64,000 bases of DNA, from NCBI GenBank assembly GCA_964596125.1, contig CAZQRP010000001.1:124001-188000 (forward strand), in the 5' to 3' direction. This DNA comes from CAZQRP01 sp964596125. Its GTDB lineage: Bacteria > Chloroflexota > Dehalococcoidia > GIF9 > UBA5629. Positions 16,573-26,039 of the stretch are shown here, in pieces (the stretch's first letter is position 1; each line of letters opens with the position of its first letter). A model generated the notes under the pieces. It was not told the DNA's origin. It saw nothing but the letters and a program-made list of their open reading frames with translations, and ran no database searches. The translations under genes were made by a program, and so were the position numbers.

Positions 16573-17817
16573 ATGATTTTATTAGAAAAGGTTGGTATTA
16601 CAGAGAAGAAATTAGAATCCTACCAGGGTATAGCTGACGATGCTTTACTGGAAGAGGTTTATGATCTCGGAAAAGACTTGCGTGGGGTGCGAATTGGTCA
16701 TATAAGCTCAACGCCGTTTGGTGGTGGCGTACCTGAAATCCTTTTAGCAGTGGTCCCACTTGAGCGTGACCTGGGTATCCAGGTAGATTGGTATGCTATC
16801 CAGGGTAGCGATGATTTTTTTACTATCGGCAAATCGATGTACAATGCCTTGCAGGGGGCCAATATTGAGATAATTGGTAAGGATAGAGACCTGTATCTTC
16901 AGTACAATAGAGATATAGGCTCTGGATTTGACTCCACTATGTATGACATTGTTATGGTTCACACTCATCAGCTTCTTGCCTTACCTGATTGCATCAGCAC
17001 TAGAAATACGCGCTGGGTCTGGCGCTGCCACCTGGATACGTCCAGCCCGAGCAGTTCGTTGTGGGATTTCATAAAACTCCTCATTGAGAAATATCATGCA
17101 GCGATCTTTACTGTGAAGGAATTTATACCGCCCGACCTGCGGTTGCCATGTATAGAGGTCATGGCACCGGCAATAGACCCTCTCAGTCCCAAGAACCGTG
17201 ATCTTCCCCTGGCAGAGTGCAAGGAATTCGTGAGCGACCTGGGTGTCGATCCCGCTCGTCCCATCGTGTTGCATTCATCACGACTTGACCAATGGCAGGA
17301 TCCGTTAGGTCTTATACGGTGCTATTATCTGGCCAAAGATAGTATTCCTGAGTTACAACTCGTCATAACGAGTTCTCTGTCGCTGGACGATCCTGAGACA
17401 TTCTCCACCTTGCGGCTGGTGGATGTCGAAGCAGCTAAAGACGAGGATATACATGTATATACCAACATGGATGGCTTTGGCGATGTCGAGGTAAATGCGT
17501 TCCAGCGGGTGTGTGGTGTAGGTATATTTAAGTCGCTGCGCGAGGGCTTTGGGCTATCTGTTTTTGAGACTCTTTGGAAGAAGAGGCCAGTGTTAAGCAG
17601 CCGTGTGGGAGGTAGGGGACTGCAACTGGCAGACAATTTGGACTACTGTCTGGTCGATAATATTGAGGATTATGCGGCAAAGCTGGTACACCTTTTCGAA
17701 GATGGGGAATATGCCGGGCAGTTGGGTGAATTCGGTCATCGGCATGTCCGTACACATTTCCTCAGCCCGAGACTTGTACGGGATGAGCTGGCTTTTATCA
17801 AGACGGTCCTGGGGTAG
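16573..17817 (+). CDS. treT: TreT-type trehalose glycosyltransferring synthase (GT4)
   Basis: 414 residues resembling archaeal and thermophile TreT, which joins NDP-glucose and glucose to trehalose reversibly. The N-terminal Rossmann half has GHISSTPFGGGVPEIL at residues 42-57. The C-terminal half has VLHSSRLDQWQDPLGLI, the acidic loop GIFKSLREGFGLSVFETLWKKRPV typical of GT4 (EGFGL-E) and the GGRGLQL patch. Trehalose phosphorylases share this fold, so the phosphate-dependent reaction cannot be excluded. The operon thus holds two trehalose routes, TreT and TreS. Confidence 0.8.
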   Translation: MILLEKVGITEKKLESYQGIADDALLEEVYDLGKDLRGVRIGHISSTPFGGGVPEILLAVVPLERDLGIQVDWYAIQGSDDFFTIGKSMYNALQGANIEIIGKDRDLYLQYNRDIGSGFDSTMYDIVMVHTHQLLALPDCISTRNTRWVWRCHLDTSSPSSSLWDFIKLLIEKYHAAIFTVKEFIPPDLRLPCIEVMAPAIDPLSPKNRDLPLAECKEFVSDLGVDPARPIVLHSSRLDQWQDPLGLIRCYYLAKDSIPELQLVITSSLSLDDPETFSTLRLVDVEAAKDEDIHVYTNMDGFGDVEVNAFQRVCGVGIFKSLREGFGLSVFETLWKKRPVLSSRVGGRGLQLADNLDYCLVDNIEDYAAKLVHLFEDGEYAGQLGEFGHRHVRTHFLSPRLVRDELAFIKTVLG

Positions 17818-17855
17818 CCAGTAAACTCTGCTCCCAACAAGAAGACTACTAAAGG

Positions 17856-19502
17856 ATGAGGTGGGTAAGAGAGATGGTAATTCCCAGCTACAGGATTCAG
17901 GGGACCTTAGTGGCTGAAAGCCTTGTTAATGAGCTTCCATCTTTGATAAAGGCTATCTCTGTTGAGTATATAAAGCACCAGAGATGGTTTGGTAGCAAAG
18001 CAAAGGAAATTACCGGTATAGTATTGAAGGATGCTGCCCTCCTGCAACAGGAATCTTATCTTTACATAATGACGCTGGTAGAACTCGGGTATGAAAATGC
18101 CGAATCAGAGGTTTATTACCTGCCTCTCGCTCTTCATAAAGTGGGTACAACTTCCGAAGAAGTCCCTGACAATTTAGCCGTGATTCTGAGGGTAGAGTCG
18201 GGCTCTGGCACATTTCTGCTTTATGATGCACTTGCAGATGACAGATTTCTCAAAATACAGTTTCGGCAAATCGAGACTTCTGGATCGATAAAATCCACTA
18301 ACGGCCGGTTCAGCTTTATCCGGACTCAAGCCTTCTCTAACGTAACGGCTGGTGAGTCTGAGTATCATATCAGTTCCATACGTCGGAGCAAAGCCGAGCA
18401 GAGTAATACTTCCGTTATCTATAACGATTTGCTCATCATGAAGAACTTCCGCCGCCTCTGCAATGGCACCAATCCCGACTTAGAAATATCGCTCTTTCTG
18501 ACTACCAGGGCCGGTTTTAAAAGTGTACCACTGGTGGTTGGCTACATTGAATATTCTGGGAGGGACAACTTTCATACCACCATTGCTTCGCTCCAGAGGT
18601 TTATTCCTAACCAGGGAGATGGCTGGATTTATACACTGAGACATTTGCGTAAATTCTATGAGTTTGTCCGCGGACAGGAACAGCAGCCAGTTTCCGTACG
18701 ACCGACCACGGTAGTAGAGAGAGAACGGGCTACGAAGCAATTCTCTGAGTTATATCTGAGTGAAGTTTATCATTTAGGGCAGATCACAGGTGGGCTACAC
18801 AATGCCCTGGCCTCTGATCCTGCTTCCCCGGATTTCGCTCCGGAACTTATTACGGATGCAGATGTCCGGACATGGATAAGCGGTATCCAGTCTTATGGCT
18901 CCGAAGTGTTGCGCACTCTTGAAAGTAAAAGTATCTCATACTCACCACAGGTACAAGAACAAGTCCGTCGGGTTGCATCAAACAAGTCATTCTACTTAAA
19001 AAAGGCTGCTGACCTTGCGGTACTTGCCACTGAAAGGGTATGCAAGATCCGGTATCATAATGATTATCACCTTGGACAGGTGCTAAAGACTACGGATGAC
19101 TTTATAATTATCGACTTCGAAGGCGAGCCGGCACGTCCTATTGATGAGAGGAGGGCAAAACATTCAGCATTAAAAGATGTAGCTGGAATGCTGCGTTCCT
19201 TCAATTACGCAACCTATTCTGCTTTATTTGACCTGGAATATACTGGGAATGACAGGCTGACATATTTAGAATCATGGGGTAAGACATGGGCGACACTGGC
19301 CTGTGCAGCATTTCTCGATGGCTACCTTGATAGTACGGGAGGGACTTCGGTTACCTTTCTCCCGAATACTATTGAAACAATGCAGAAGGTATTATCTGTC
19401 TTTCAAATAGATAAGGCGTTCTATGAGTTGAACTATGAATTAAATAACAGGCCGGACTGGCTTGAGATTCCACTTAGATATATAGTATCTTTATTGCCAT
19501 AA
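17856..19502 (+). CDS. mak: Maltokinase (Mak/Pep2)
   Basis: 548 residues. It phosphorylates maltose with ATP to alpha-maltose-1-phosphate, the GlgE donor. The N-terminal cap contains YIKHQRWFGSKAKEI, a maltokinase hallmark. The catalytic loop is YHNDYHLGQVL with Asp403 as catalytic base, and the metal-binding motif is IIDFEGEPARP. Most maltokinases have HGD in the catalytic loop; the glycine is asparagine here. A second start 18 bases downstream (17874) is possible; neither has a clean ribosome site. The gap to treT is 38 bp and the gene completes the TreS-Mak-GlgE pathway. Confidence 0.9.
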   Translation: MRWVREMVIPSYRIQGTLVAESLVNELPSLIKAISVEYIKHQRWFGSKAKEITGIVLKDAALLQQESYLYIMTLVELGYENAESEVYYLPLALHKVGTTSEEVPDNLAVILRVESGSGTFLLYDALADDRFLKIQFRQIETSGSIKSTNGRFSFIRTQAFSNVTAGESEYHISSIRRSKAEQSNTSVIYNDLLIMKNFRRLCNGTNPDLEISLFLTTRAGFKSVPLVVGYIEYSGRDNFHTTIASLQRFIPNQGDGWIYTLRHLRKFYEFVRGQEQQPVSVRPTTVVERERATKQFSELYLSEVYHLGQITGGLHNALASDPASPDFAPELITDADVRTWISGIQSYGSEVLRTLESKSISYSPQVQEQVRRVASNKSFYLKKAADLAVLATERVCKIRYHNDYHLGQVLKTTDDFIIIDFEGEPARPIDERRAKHSALKDVAGMLRSFNYATYSALFDLEYTGNDRLTYLESWGKTWATLACAAFLDGYLDSTGGTSVTFLPNTIETMQKVLSVFQIDKAFYELNYELNNRPDWLEIPLRYIVSLLP

Positions 19503-19518
19503 ATAAGGAGGTTACAAG

Positions 19519-21213
19519 GTGAAAAATATAAAAAAAGGAGCTTTTACCTTTGTCCTTCACAGTCATCTTCCGTATTGCCGTAAAGCAGGAAGGTGGCCTC
19601 ACGGCGAAGAATGGCTTCACGAGGGCATCTCGGAGACCTATTTACCGTTACTGAATGCGCTCTATGATCTGAGGGACGAGGGATATTCTTATAAGTTGAC
19701 TATAGGTATTACGCCGGTGCTGGTTGAACAACTTGCCGATACTCTTATCCTGGAGCACTTTCGCCTTTTCGTAGAGGACAAGATAGTCCGTGCCTCCGCT
19801 GATCTGAAACGTTTTGAGGAACAACAAGATAAACATCTTGCCTACCTAGCTAGATTCTATTTTAACTATTACCAGGGCCTTTTGCAAAGCTTTGAGGACA
19901 GATTTCGGTCAAATTTGGTTGGTGCTTTCAAGAAGCTGCAAGATGACGGATATCTGGAGATTCTTACTAGTGCCGCTACCCACGGCTATCTGCCTCTCAT
20001 AGAAAGGGACTCCTCTATTTATGGGCAGTTAAAGACAGGAGTTGAGACTTACAAACGCCACTTTGGGAGGTCACCAAAAGCCATCTGGCTTCCTGAATGT
20101 GGCTACCGTCCTGCTTTCTACATTTCAAAGGACGGAGAGACTTATATAAAGCCGGGTATTGAGCACTATCTCGCAGACCTGGGAATAGGTACATTTTTCA
20201 GCGAGACACATACTATAGAGGGTGGGGAGCCGGTAGGAAAGACCACCGGGGCAGTGATCGGGCCATACGGCAATGTCCCCAAACGTTATGTTGTTCCCCT
20301 GCCTGATTATGAAGAGCCTACCATGAAAACCACCTACCTCCCTTATTGGGTCCAGTCAGCGGATGTGGCAGTACTTGGCAGGAACAACCGTACGGGAATG
20401 CAGGTGTGGTCTGCAGATTGGGGCTATCCTGGTGATTTCGACTACCGTGAATTCCATAAAAAGGACGGTATCTCTGGTTTGCAATACTGGCGGGTCACTG
20501 CTGCCAGGTTAGACCTGGCATATAAAGACTATTATCACCCCGATTGGGCTGCTAACAAGGTACAGGAGCATGCCGACCACTATTCCTGGTTGATCGGAGA
20601 GTTACTCAATGATTTCTACAGCCAGAACAATAAATATGGTATCATTGCTGCTGCCTATGATACGGAGCTATTTGGTCACTGGTGGTTTGAAGGTATCTCA
20701 TGGATTAAAGAGGTTCTCAGACGCCTTGCTGTTAGTGAGACAGTGGAATTGACTACTGCCAGTGAATTTGTTGAGAAGCACCCTCCGCAAGACGTTCTGG
20801 CATTGAAAGAAGGCTCCTGGGGGCAGGCTGGTAACCATTTCACTTGGCTTAATGCTGATACTGAATGGCTATGGCCAGTGATCCATGCTGCTGAACAGCG
20901 AATGGAAGAATTGGTGGCTATGCATCCGAATGCCCCGGTAAATATGGTTGAAATCCTCAACCAGACAGCCAGGGAACTTCTACTGCTTGAGTCAAGCGAT
21001 TGGCCGTTTTTGATTACAACGGGCCAGGCTAGAGCATATGCTTCCGACCGTTTCCAGGAGCATGCATTACGCTTTGAGAAGCTGGCTGAAATCGCCTCCT
21101 CAGGCCGGGTTGATAAGGCAGCCTTGAATCTGTGTCGTGAATTCTACGAACTGGACAATGTATTTTCGGATATCGACTACCGTGTTTTTACCAGCAGAGA
21201 GCAAAAGCATTAA
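19519..21213 (+). CDS. GH57 1,4-alpha-glucan branching enzyme
   Basis: 564 residues with a GTG start and GGAGG just upstream. GH57 catalytic domain of the Thermus/Thermococcus branching-enzyme type: FVLHSHLPYCRKAGRWPHGEEW opening, nucleophile Glu193 in IWLPECGYRP and acid Asp381 in AAYDTELFGHWWFEG. A C-terminal helical domain (DUF1957-like) includes SGDWP-like SSDWPFLITTGQA. It makes alpha-1,6 branches in glucan. It is the only obvious branching enzyme here and is the last gene of the glgE operon, replacing the usual GH13 glgB. Confidence 0.88.
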   Translation: MKNIKKGAFTFVLHSHLPYCRKAGRWPHGEEWLHEGISETYLPLLNALYDLRDEGYSYKLTIGITPVLVEQLADTLILEHFRLFVEDKIVRASADLKRFEEQQDKHLAYLARFYFNYYQGLLQSFEDRFRSNLVGAFKKLQDDGYLEILTSAATHGYLPLIERDSSIYGQLKTGVETYKRHFGRSPKAIWLPECGYRPAFYISKDGETYIKPGIEHYLADLGIGTFFSETHTIEGGEPVGKTTGAVIGPYGNVPKRYVVPLPDYEEPTMKTTYLPYWVQSADVAVLGRNNRTGMQVWSADWGYPGDFDYREFHKKDGISGLQYWRVTAARLDLAYKDYYHPDWAANKVQEHADHYSWLIGELLNDFYSQNNKYGIIAAAYDTELFGHWWFEGISWIKEVLRRLAVSETVELTTASEFVEKHPPQDVLALKEGSWGQAGNHFTWLNADTEWLWPVIHAAEQRMEELVAMHPNAPVNMVEILNQTARELLLLESSDWPFLITTGQARAYASDRFQEHALRFEKLAEIASSGRVDKAALNLCREFYELDNVFSDIDYRVFTSREQKH

Positions 21214-21278
21214 TTCAATTTTACAAGGTACGGCAGAATAAAGTAAAAAGCTCAGAATTATAGGGAAGAAGTGGTGGA

Positions 21279-23171
21279 TTAGAACATTCTGGGATTTCCA
21301 CGTGCTTTCCACTCCTTAGGAAAAAGCTCTTTAAAAACAGCAGGAAACTTTGGGGGATACATTTCATACAGGTGCTGGTACATAACCAGAATCATGGCAT
21401 CTATATCTTCTATGGATCCCCAGGCGCGCTGAATATGATCAGTAGCCACAAACACCTCACGGCAATATCCTTTCAGTTCCCTTAAGAGACTACGTAATGC
21501 ATCGCTTTTTCTATCAGGTGATGCCGCTGGCTCGACAGAACGGCTGGCCTGACGTGCTCGGTGACTGAATTCACTAGCGATAATGTGGTGGCTGTGGGCA
21601 CGCTCGAGCTCCAGTAGGGCTACTTCCTTCTGGTTACCGGCAAGGTTATGTTCCTCAATGCCGACTCTCAGGTAATTAATCCGGGTATCGATCAGGAATT
21701 CCAGGATTTGCTCTGCTCCCTGGTAAATAGTATCTCCGGGATGTGTGTATCTGGTGGCAGCGAAGGCAAGGTCTCTTGCATCAGTGCTGAGCAAGAGCTC
21801 TGAGAGACGATAGCCATGCATAAAGGGACGTTTCTGACGCCCCTCTTCAGGTCGCCATCCCCAGTTGCAGGCACGTTTCATCAATCGGTAATGGAGAGTC
21901 ACCTCATCCCGAAAATCCAGGCGCGGTATAGCATATCTGGTATCATGGAGCGTGGTTGCGTTGACACCCAGCCGACGGGGCATACCAAAGGCATCCAGGA
22001 TTGTGCCATAGATACTGGTAAGGAAACGGCCGGGCTCCCAGAACACAAATGGGAGTTGTTTAAAAACCATCTCAGTGAGGTCTATTTCTTTAAATTCTCC
22101 AGCGTTAAGCGGTGGATAATGGCCATCGTAGCGCATAACTAGCCGTATCTCCGGTGCCCAGGAGACCTGGTAGAAACGGACATGGGATAACTTTGTTATG
22201 TTATTCAGGCTTTCCAGGTAGTCATCAGGAGTTATGAAATGTACCTTAGCGATCTTTTTGCTGATTACGGTTTTCCAGGCATGCCTCATTATTCGTAGGG
22301 CGATGTCACCGAAGTCCATGAGCTCAAGGTCCTGGATATAAAGTATCAATCCCCTGTCGGGCAACTCTGTTAGCGCCTTTTCCAGTACGGTGGTATATTC
22401 GGCCACTGCCTCATCCCACGAAATGGGAAAGGAAACGTAAGATTTATTTCGATATTCTTCATCAAAGACCCAGTACTTACCTAAAATATACCCCTGATTT
22501 CTAACACCCATAGGATTATAACGGGTTATCGGACGCCATATGTATTGAGACACAGGGAAATGACGGGGCAGGGCTATCAGGTCAGGCCCAACCAGAAAGG
22601 CACTGTATCGGATATCACTCTTGCCATCGACGGCAAGATGTGCTTGCTGGTCATTGGTATGGGGAAAAACAACAAACTCCATGCCGCTATCTTTGTAAGC
22701 GGAAATCTGTGTCGCATCTAAAGAGCCTTCGGTGGGGAAAGCCCCTTTATGTCTTGGCTCAGGTATACCCATAAGCTGATGAAGCAACTCTGCATTAAGG
22801 CGGATTTCGTCAGCTATCTCATCAGGAGTAAGAAGGGCGGCGTGGGTATGATGGGCATGAGTATAGAGCGGGTATATTGTACCGCTCTTATAGGCAGATG
22901 CCAGGTTTTGAAAGGCTTCTGGTATATACCATGCCAGCTGCACAAGAAGCTCATTGGTGGCATCGAGGACTATGGGTGTCCCCAGTGACTCAGCAGTTTG
23001 GATTAAGTGGGCGTAAATATCTCGTTCCTCTCTTGCTCTTTTTAAAACATAATTCTCTCCCCGGATAGCGTCTTGTATCTCTGGATCATCTACCAGAGCG
23101 ATTAGCTCATTAGGCAAGTCCCACAACGGCTCATGTGCGTGAAAAGCGAGGATAACATAGGCCTGCTTCAT
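21279..23171 (-). CDS. GH57 family glycoside hydrolase (large)
   Basis: 630 residues. The N-terminus AYVILAFHAHEPLW is the first GH57 conserved region, and HAHHTHAALLTPDEIADEIRLN corresponds to the second. GAFPTEGSLD supplies the probable nucleophile Glu148; most GH57 enzymes have P-E here, so T-E is a variant. The acid Asp is likely in LYIQDLELMDFG. A long C-terminal domain with helical segments follows. Family level is clear, but amylase, amylopullulanase and glucanotransferase activities cannot be told apart. It ends 66 bp from the convergent branching enzyme. Confidence 0.78.
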   Translation of the reverse strand: MKQAYVILAFHAHEPLWDLPNELIALVDDPEIQDAIRGENYVLKRAREERDIYAHLIQTAESLGTPIVLDATNELLVQLAWYIPEAFQNLASAYKSGTIYPLYTHAHHTHAALLTPDEIADEIRLNAELLHQLMGIPEPRHKGAFPTEGSLDATQISAYKDSGMEFVVFPHTNDQQAHLAVDGKSDIRYSAFLVGPDLIALPRHFPVSQYIWRPITRYNPMGVRNQGYILGKYWVFDEEYRNKSYVSFPISWDEAVAEYTTVLEKALTELPDRGLILYIQDLELMDFGDIALRIMRHAWKTVISKKIAKVHFITPDDYLESLNNITKLSHVRFYQVSWAPEIRLVMRYDGHYPPLNAGEFKEIDLTEMVFKQLPFVFWEPGRFLTSIYGTILDAFGMPRRLGVNATTLHDTRYAIPRLDFRDEVTLHYRLMKRACNWGWRPEEGRQKRPFMHGYRLSELLLSTDARDLAFAATRYTHPGDTIYQGAEQILEFLIDTRINYLRVGIEEHNLAGNQKEVALLELERAHSHHIIASEFSHRARQASRSVEPAASPDRKSDALRSLLRELKGYCREVFVATDHIQRAWGSIEDIDAMILVMYQHLYEMYPPKFPAVFKELFPKEWKARGNPRMF

Positions 23172-23183
23172 AATATTAGCTCC

Positions 23184-24413
23184 TCAGCTACCAAATGTGA
23201 GTTCGGTAGAAACCTCGGGATGCTCCATTTTGTATTTATTTTTCAAGCGTTGAGCTTCACCTGATTCTTGCCATTCTCTTGCCTTTTTCACAACTACCTG
23301 GAACAGCCTCCTGGCCTCTTCTATTTTCATGCTATCGATGGTGTCTCCCAGCGACTCCACTGCCCGGTATAGCTCCTGAGCACCCCATTCTATCATCTCC
23401 ACGCTCCACCAGGGACGGCAGCTTGCCCACCAGTACTGACAACTATGCAGCCCCATATCCAGAAACCTTCTCGCCTTATGGAATTCAGGTACTTTCTGCG
23501 GTACTTCCTTGACTAAGTTCAGCACCATAGTGGTCAGTTGCCACTGCAGTTCGTGTAGTTCATGTCCTGGATATTTCCACTGGGGATATGGTATACCCTG
23601 TGCCATCTCATCTTCCCAGGTGCTCCAGGATGATGGAAGTGGACTTGCTGATTCAATACGATTAAAAAGTCCGATAAGCTCGGAGATAGTACAGGTCCTG
23701 GGAGTTCCTATTGCAAAGACGTCAGAGAGCAGCCTTTCCTGTCCCGGACGGTGATGGCCGTAGACTTCACCATCTGTACCGCTGAGAAGATAGTTGTGCT
23801 CCTCCATCCTGTTTTGTAGTGCTGCCAGGAAAGGTTTTGCTGATGGGTATGTACCGTAGGTGATGCCGGCGCTGAAAGGACGTTCTTTGAAGAATACCAA
23901 GAAGTCCCCGAGACCATCGACCTTGTAGAGGCGGTCATAGGCTACCGAGCCAATGGTACCATTGAAGCAGATTTCATCGATAATTATCCAGCGAAAACCC
24001 AGTTCAGCTACAATTTGAGCCACCTCATAGCTGTAGCACATCTCTGGAGGGAAGAAACCATCGGGATTATAGACATCTCCGAAGTAATGCTTGTTTACCT
24101 TGGTATTTAAATTAATCTGCCTGATAACTTCATCTCTGGGGATGAGGGGTAAAATAGGATGATATATAGCGCTCCCGGTGAATTCAATCTGCCCCCGCTC
24201 TGCCAGCTCGCGAAGTCCTTGAATTACATCATCCAGCCCGTATCTGGCGAGTTGTTCGGTGAGTACGGCATTTATGTTAAGCGTAATCCTGCTGCCGGGT
24301 GCATCCTTGAGAGTTTGTATCAACGTTCGGTAACATTCGGATGTGACCTTTTGTACGATTGCTTCGGTCTGGGTCGGTGGTTGATAGATGTGAAGAAAGT
24401 TGCTCCAGTACAT
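23184..24413 (-). CDS. GH57 family glycoside hydrolase, short paralog A
   Basis: 409 residues, opening YWSNFLHIYQPPTQ (first GH57 region). FTGSAIYHPILPLIP is the second region, the nucleophile is Glu124 in FFPPEMCYS, and the acid is probably Asp214 in SGTDGEVYGHHRPGQE. The end has a helix-rich segment with SCQYWWASCRPWW. It is a tandem paralog of the next gene, with 17 bp between them. It is probably co-transcribed with both GH57 neighbours. The substrate is an alpha-glucan by family; the exact activity is unknown. Confidence 0.8.
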   Translation of the reverse strand: MYWSNFLHIYQPPTQTEAIVQKVTSECYRTLIQTLKDAPGSRITLNINAVLTEQLARYGLDDVIQGLRELAERGQIEFTGSAIYHPILPLIPRDEVIRQINLNTKVNKHYFGDVYNPDGFFPPEMCYSYEVAQIVAELGFRWIIIDEICFNGTIGSVAYDRLYKVDGLGDFLVFFKERPFSAGITYGTYPSAKPFLAALQNRMEEHNYLLSGTDGEVYGHHRPGQERLLSDVFAIGTPRTCTISELIGLFNRIESASPLPSSWSTWEDEMAQGIPYPQWKYPGHELHELQWQLTTMVLNLVKEVPQKVPEFHKARRFLDMGLHSCQYWWASCRPWWSVEMIEWGAQELYRAVESLGDTIDSMKIEEARRLFQVVVKKAREWQESGEAQRLKNKYKMEHPEVSTELTFGS

Positions 24414-24430
24414 AGCGATACTTCCATTAT

Positions 24431-25726
24431 TTACCGTTCGAATAACCGGTCATTGAGTTTGCCTCTGATATCCCTGGCAGCGAGAGTGCGGTAGTAGTAT
24501 TCCCGTTTTGTCTTTTCATCAGCCCCGCTCTTGTTTATGGCACGGTAAGCATTAACGACAACGCGAAGCTGGTCGAGCATACCCATGTGGATCAGATTGA
24601 TGTCCCACATAGGACGCTGGCTGGCCCACCACATCTGGCAGCTATGCTCAGCCTGGTCTAGTAGCCGGCGGGCAATAGCGGCAAAATGCTTGCTTTCTTC
24701 ATTATCAGCGCATTCAAGCGATTTGTTTACTAATTCGATACATATCCCCAGGTGTTCCCATTGGAGACGGTGTATCTCATTGCTCTTGTCCTGCCACAGA
24801 GGATACGGATTGTCGGATGCTATATCATCGGCTGTGGTGCTCCAGGATGAAGGTTTGGGCTCTATTATCTTACCTTTTGGGAAGAGATCGAGCAGTTCGC
24901 TGATGGTGACCATCTTGATCTGGTCGGCAGCTTCATTACCCACGAGCAATGCCATATGCTGGTTAGCCAGAACTTTTGTTTGTTTGATGTCGTTGTAGGT
25001 CTCTAATGACGGTTCCAGTTCATCGTACACTCCTGCCAGGAATATCTTTTCCCAGTCCTGTATGTGGTGCCCAAATGTCTCAGCATCCATTGCTGTCACC
25101 ACATATATATTTTCTCTTTCCCCCTTCCATTGTTCCAGATGAGAGATGAAGTCCTTTGGATTCATATCCTGGAAGCTAATTTTATTACTGAGCACATCAT
25201 CACGGAAAACAACCATCAAACTTTTACCTTCGTGCTCAACCCTGTAAATTACATCCATTGGCCACTCTGCCGGGCAGGCGATACCGCTAAGAATGATCCA
25301 GTTGTACCCTGACTTGATGATTGGTGGCAGTATATCCCGGCTATAACACATTTCTGGAGGAAAGAATCCTCTGGGCGCATATGTCTCGCCGAAGAAGCGG
25401 CGATTGGTATACGTATTCATTCTTATCTGCCTCCGCACCTCATCTATAGGTATAAGAGGGAGAATGGGATGATACATAGCGCTTCCGGTAAATTCCATCT
25501 GTCCCCTGTCCGCCAGTCTTCTGTAACCATCGACTACATCTTTGTGCCCGCAGTCGATCAGCATTTCAGTCAGGACCCCATTGAAATTTACTGTGGCTCT
25601 GGCATGAGGATAGTCCTCAAATACCTTAACCAGAGGCCGGTATGATTCAGTGCAAATCTTTTTCAACATCGAGGGAGCCTGAGTAGGCGGTTGATAAAAA
25701 TGTAATAGCTGGGCCCAGTAAATCAT
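24431..25726 (-). CDS. GH57 family glycoside hydrolase, short paralog B
   Basis: About 431 residues from the ATG at 25726, chosen because YWAQLLHFYQPPTQ then aligns with the very start of paralog A. An upstream ATG at 25783 adds 19 basic residues. It carries the same GH57 landmarks: FTGSAMYHPILPLIP, nucleophile Glu in FFPPEMCYSRD and acid Asp in TAMDAETFGHH. The C-terminal segment SCQMWWASQRPMW matches that of paralog A, so the pair arose by duplication. It is the first gene of the three-gene GH57 minus-strand run. Confidence 0.8.
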   Translation of the reverse strand: MIYWAQLLHFYQPPTQAPSMLKKICTESYRPLVKVFEDYPHARATVNFNGVLTEMLIDCGHKDVVDGYRRLADRGQMEFTGSAMYHPILPLIPIDEVRRQIRMNTYTNRRFFGETYAPRGFFPPEMCYSRDILPPIIKSGYNWIILSGIACPAEWPMDVIYRVEHEGKSLMVVFRDDVLSNKISFQDMNPKDFISHLEQWKGERENIYVVTAMDAETFGHHIQDWEKIFLAGVYDELEPSLETYNDIKQTKVLANQHMALLVGNEAADQIKMVTISELLDLFPKGKIIEPKPSSWSTTADDIASDNPYPLWQDKSNEIHRLQWEHLGICIELVNKSLECADNEESKHFAAIARRLLDQAEHSCQMWWASQRPMWDINLIHMGMLDQLRVVVNAYRAINKSGADEKTKREYYYRTLAARDIRGKLNDRLFER

Positions 25727-26039
25727 ACATGTCTCACAGTAAATATACTTAGAGCGGCTCCTTCTATGTAGTACTAACTCCATATTCTATCATTTCTTTT
25801 ATAAACGTACTAATAACAACGGTCTTCGCATTATTGTTGAAATTCCGATTGTGACGTTGATAACTTAAATCTCACCGGATCAATAATTGGACTATATTTT
25901 TTGGCTATTTAAGTTATATATCCTCGCTGACTTCTCGGCCATGCTGTTAACCTGCCAGTCTGGGCAAATTCATCAGTGAAAGTTTTATGCTATCAGTGTT
26001 AGAATTGATACATTAATTAAATGGCTGAGGAGGTGCACT
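25727..26039. other. 313-base region between divergent GH57 and corA genes
   Basis: Apart from a possible 19-codon upstream extension of the GH57 gene, I see no ORF, RNA gene or strong promoter. The corA ribosome-binding site GAGGAGG lies just before 26040. Confidence 0.5.
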
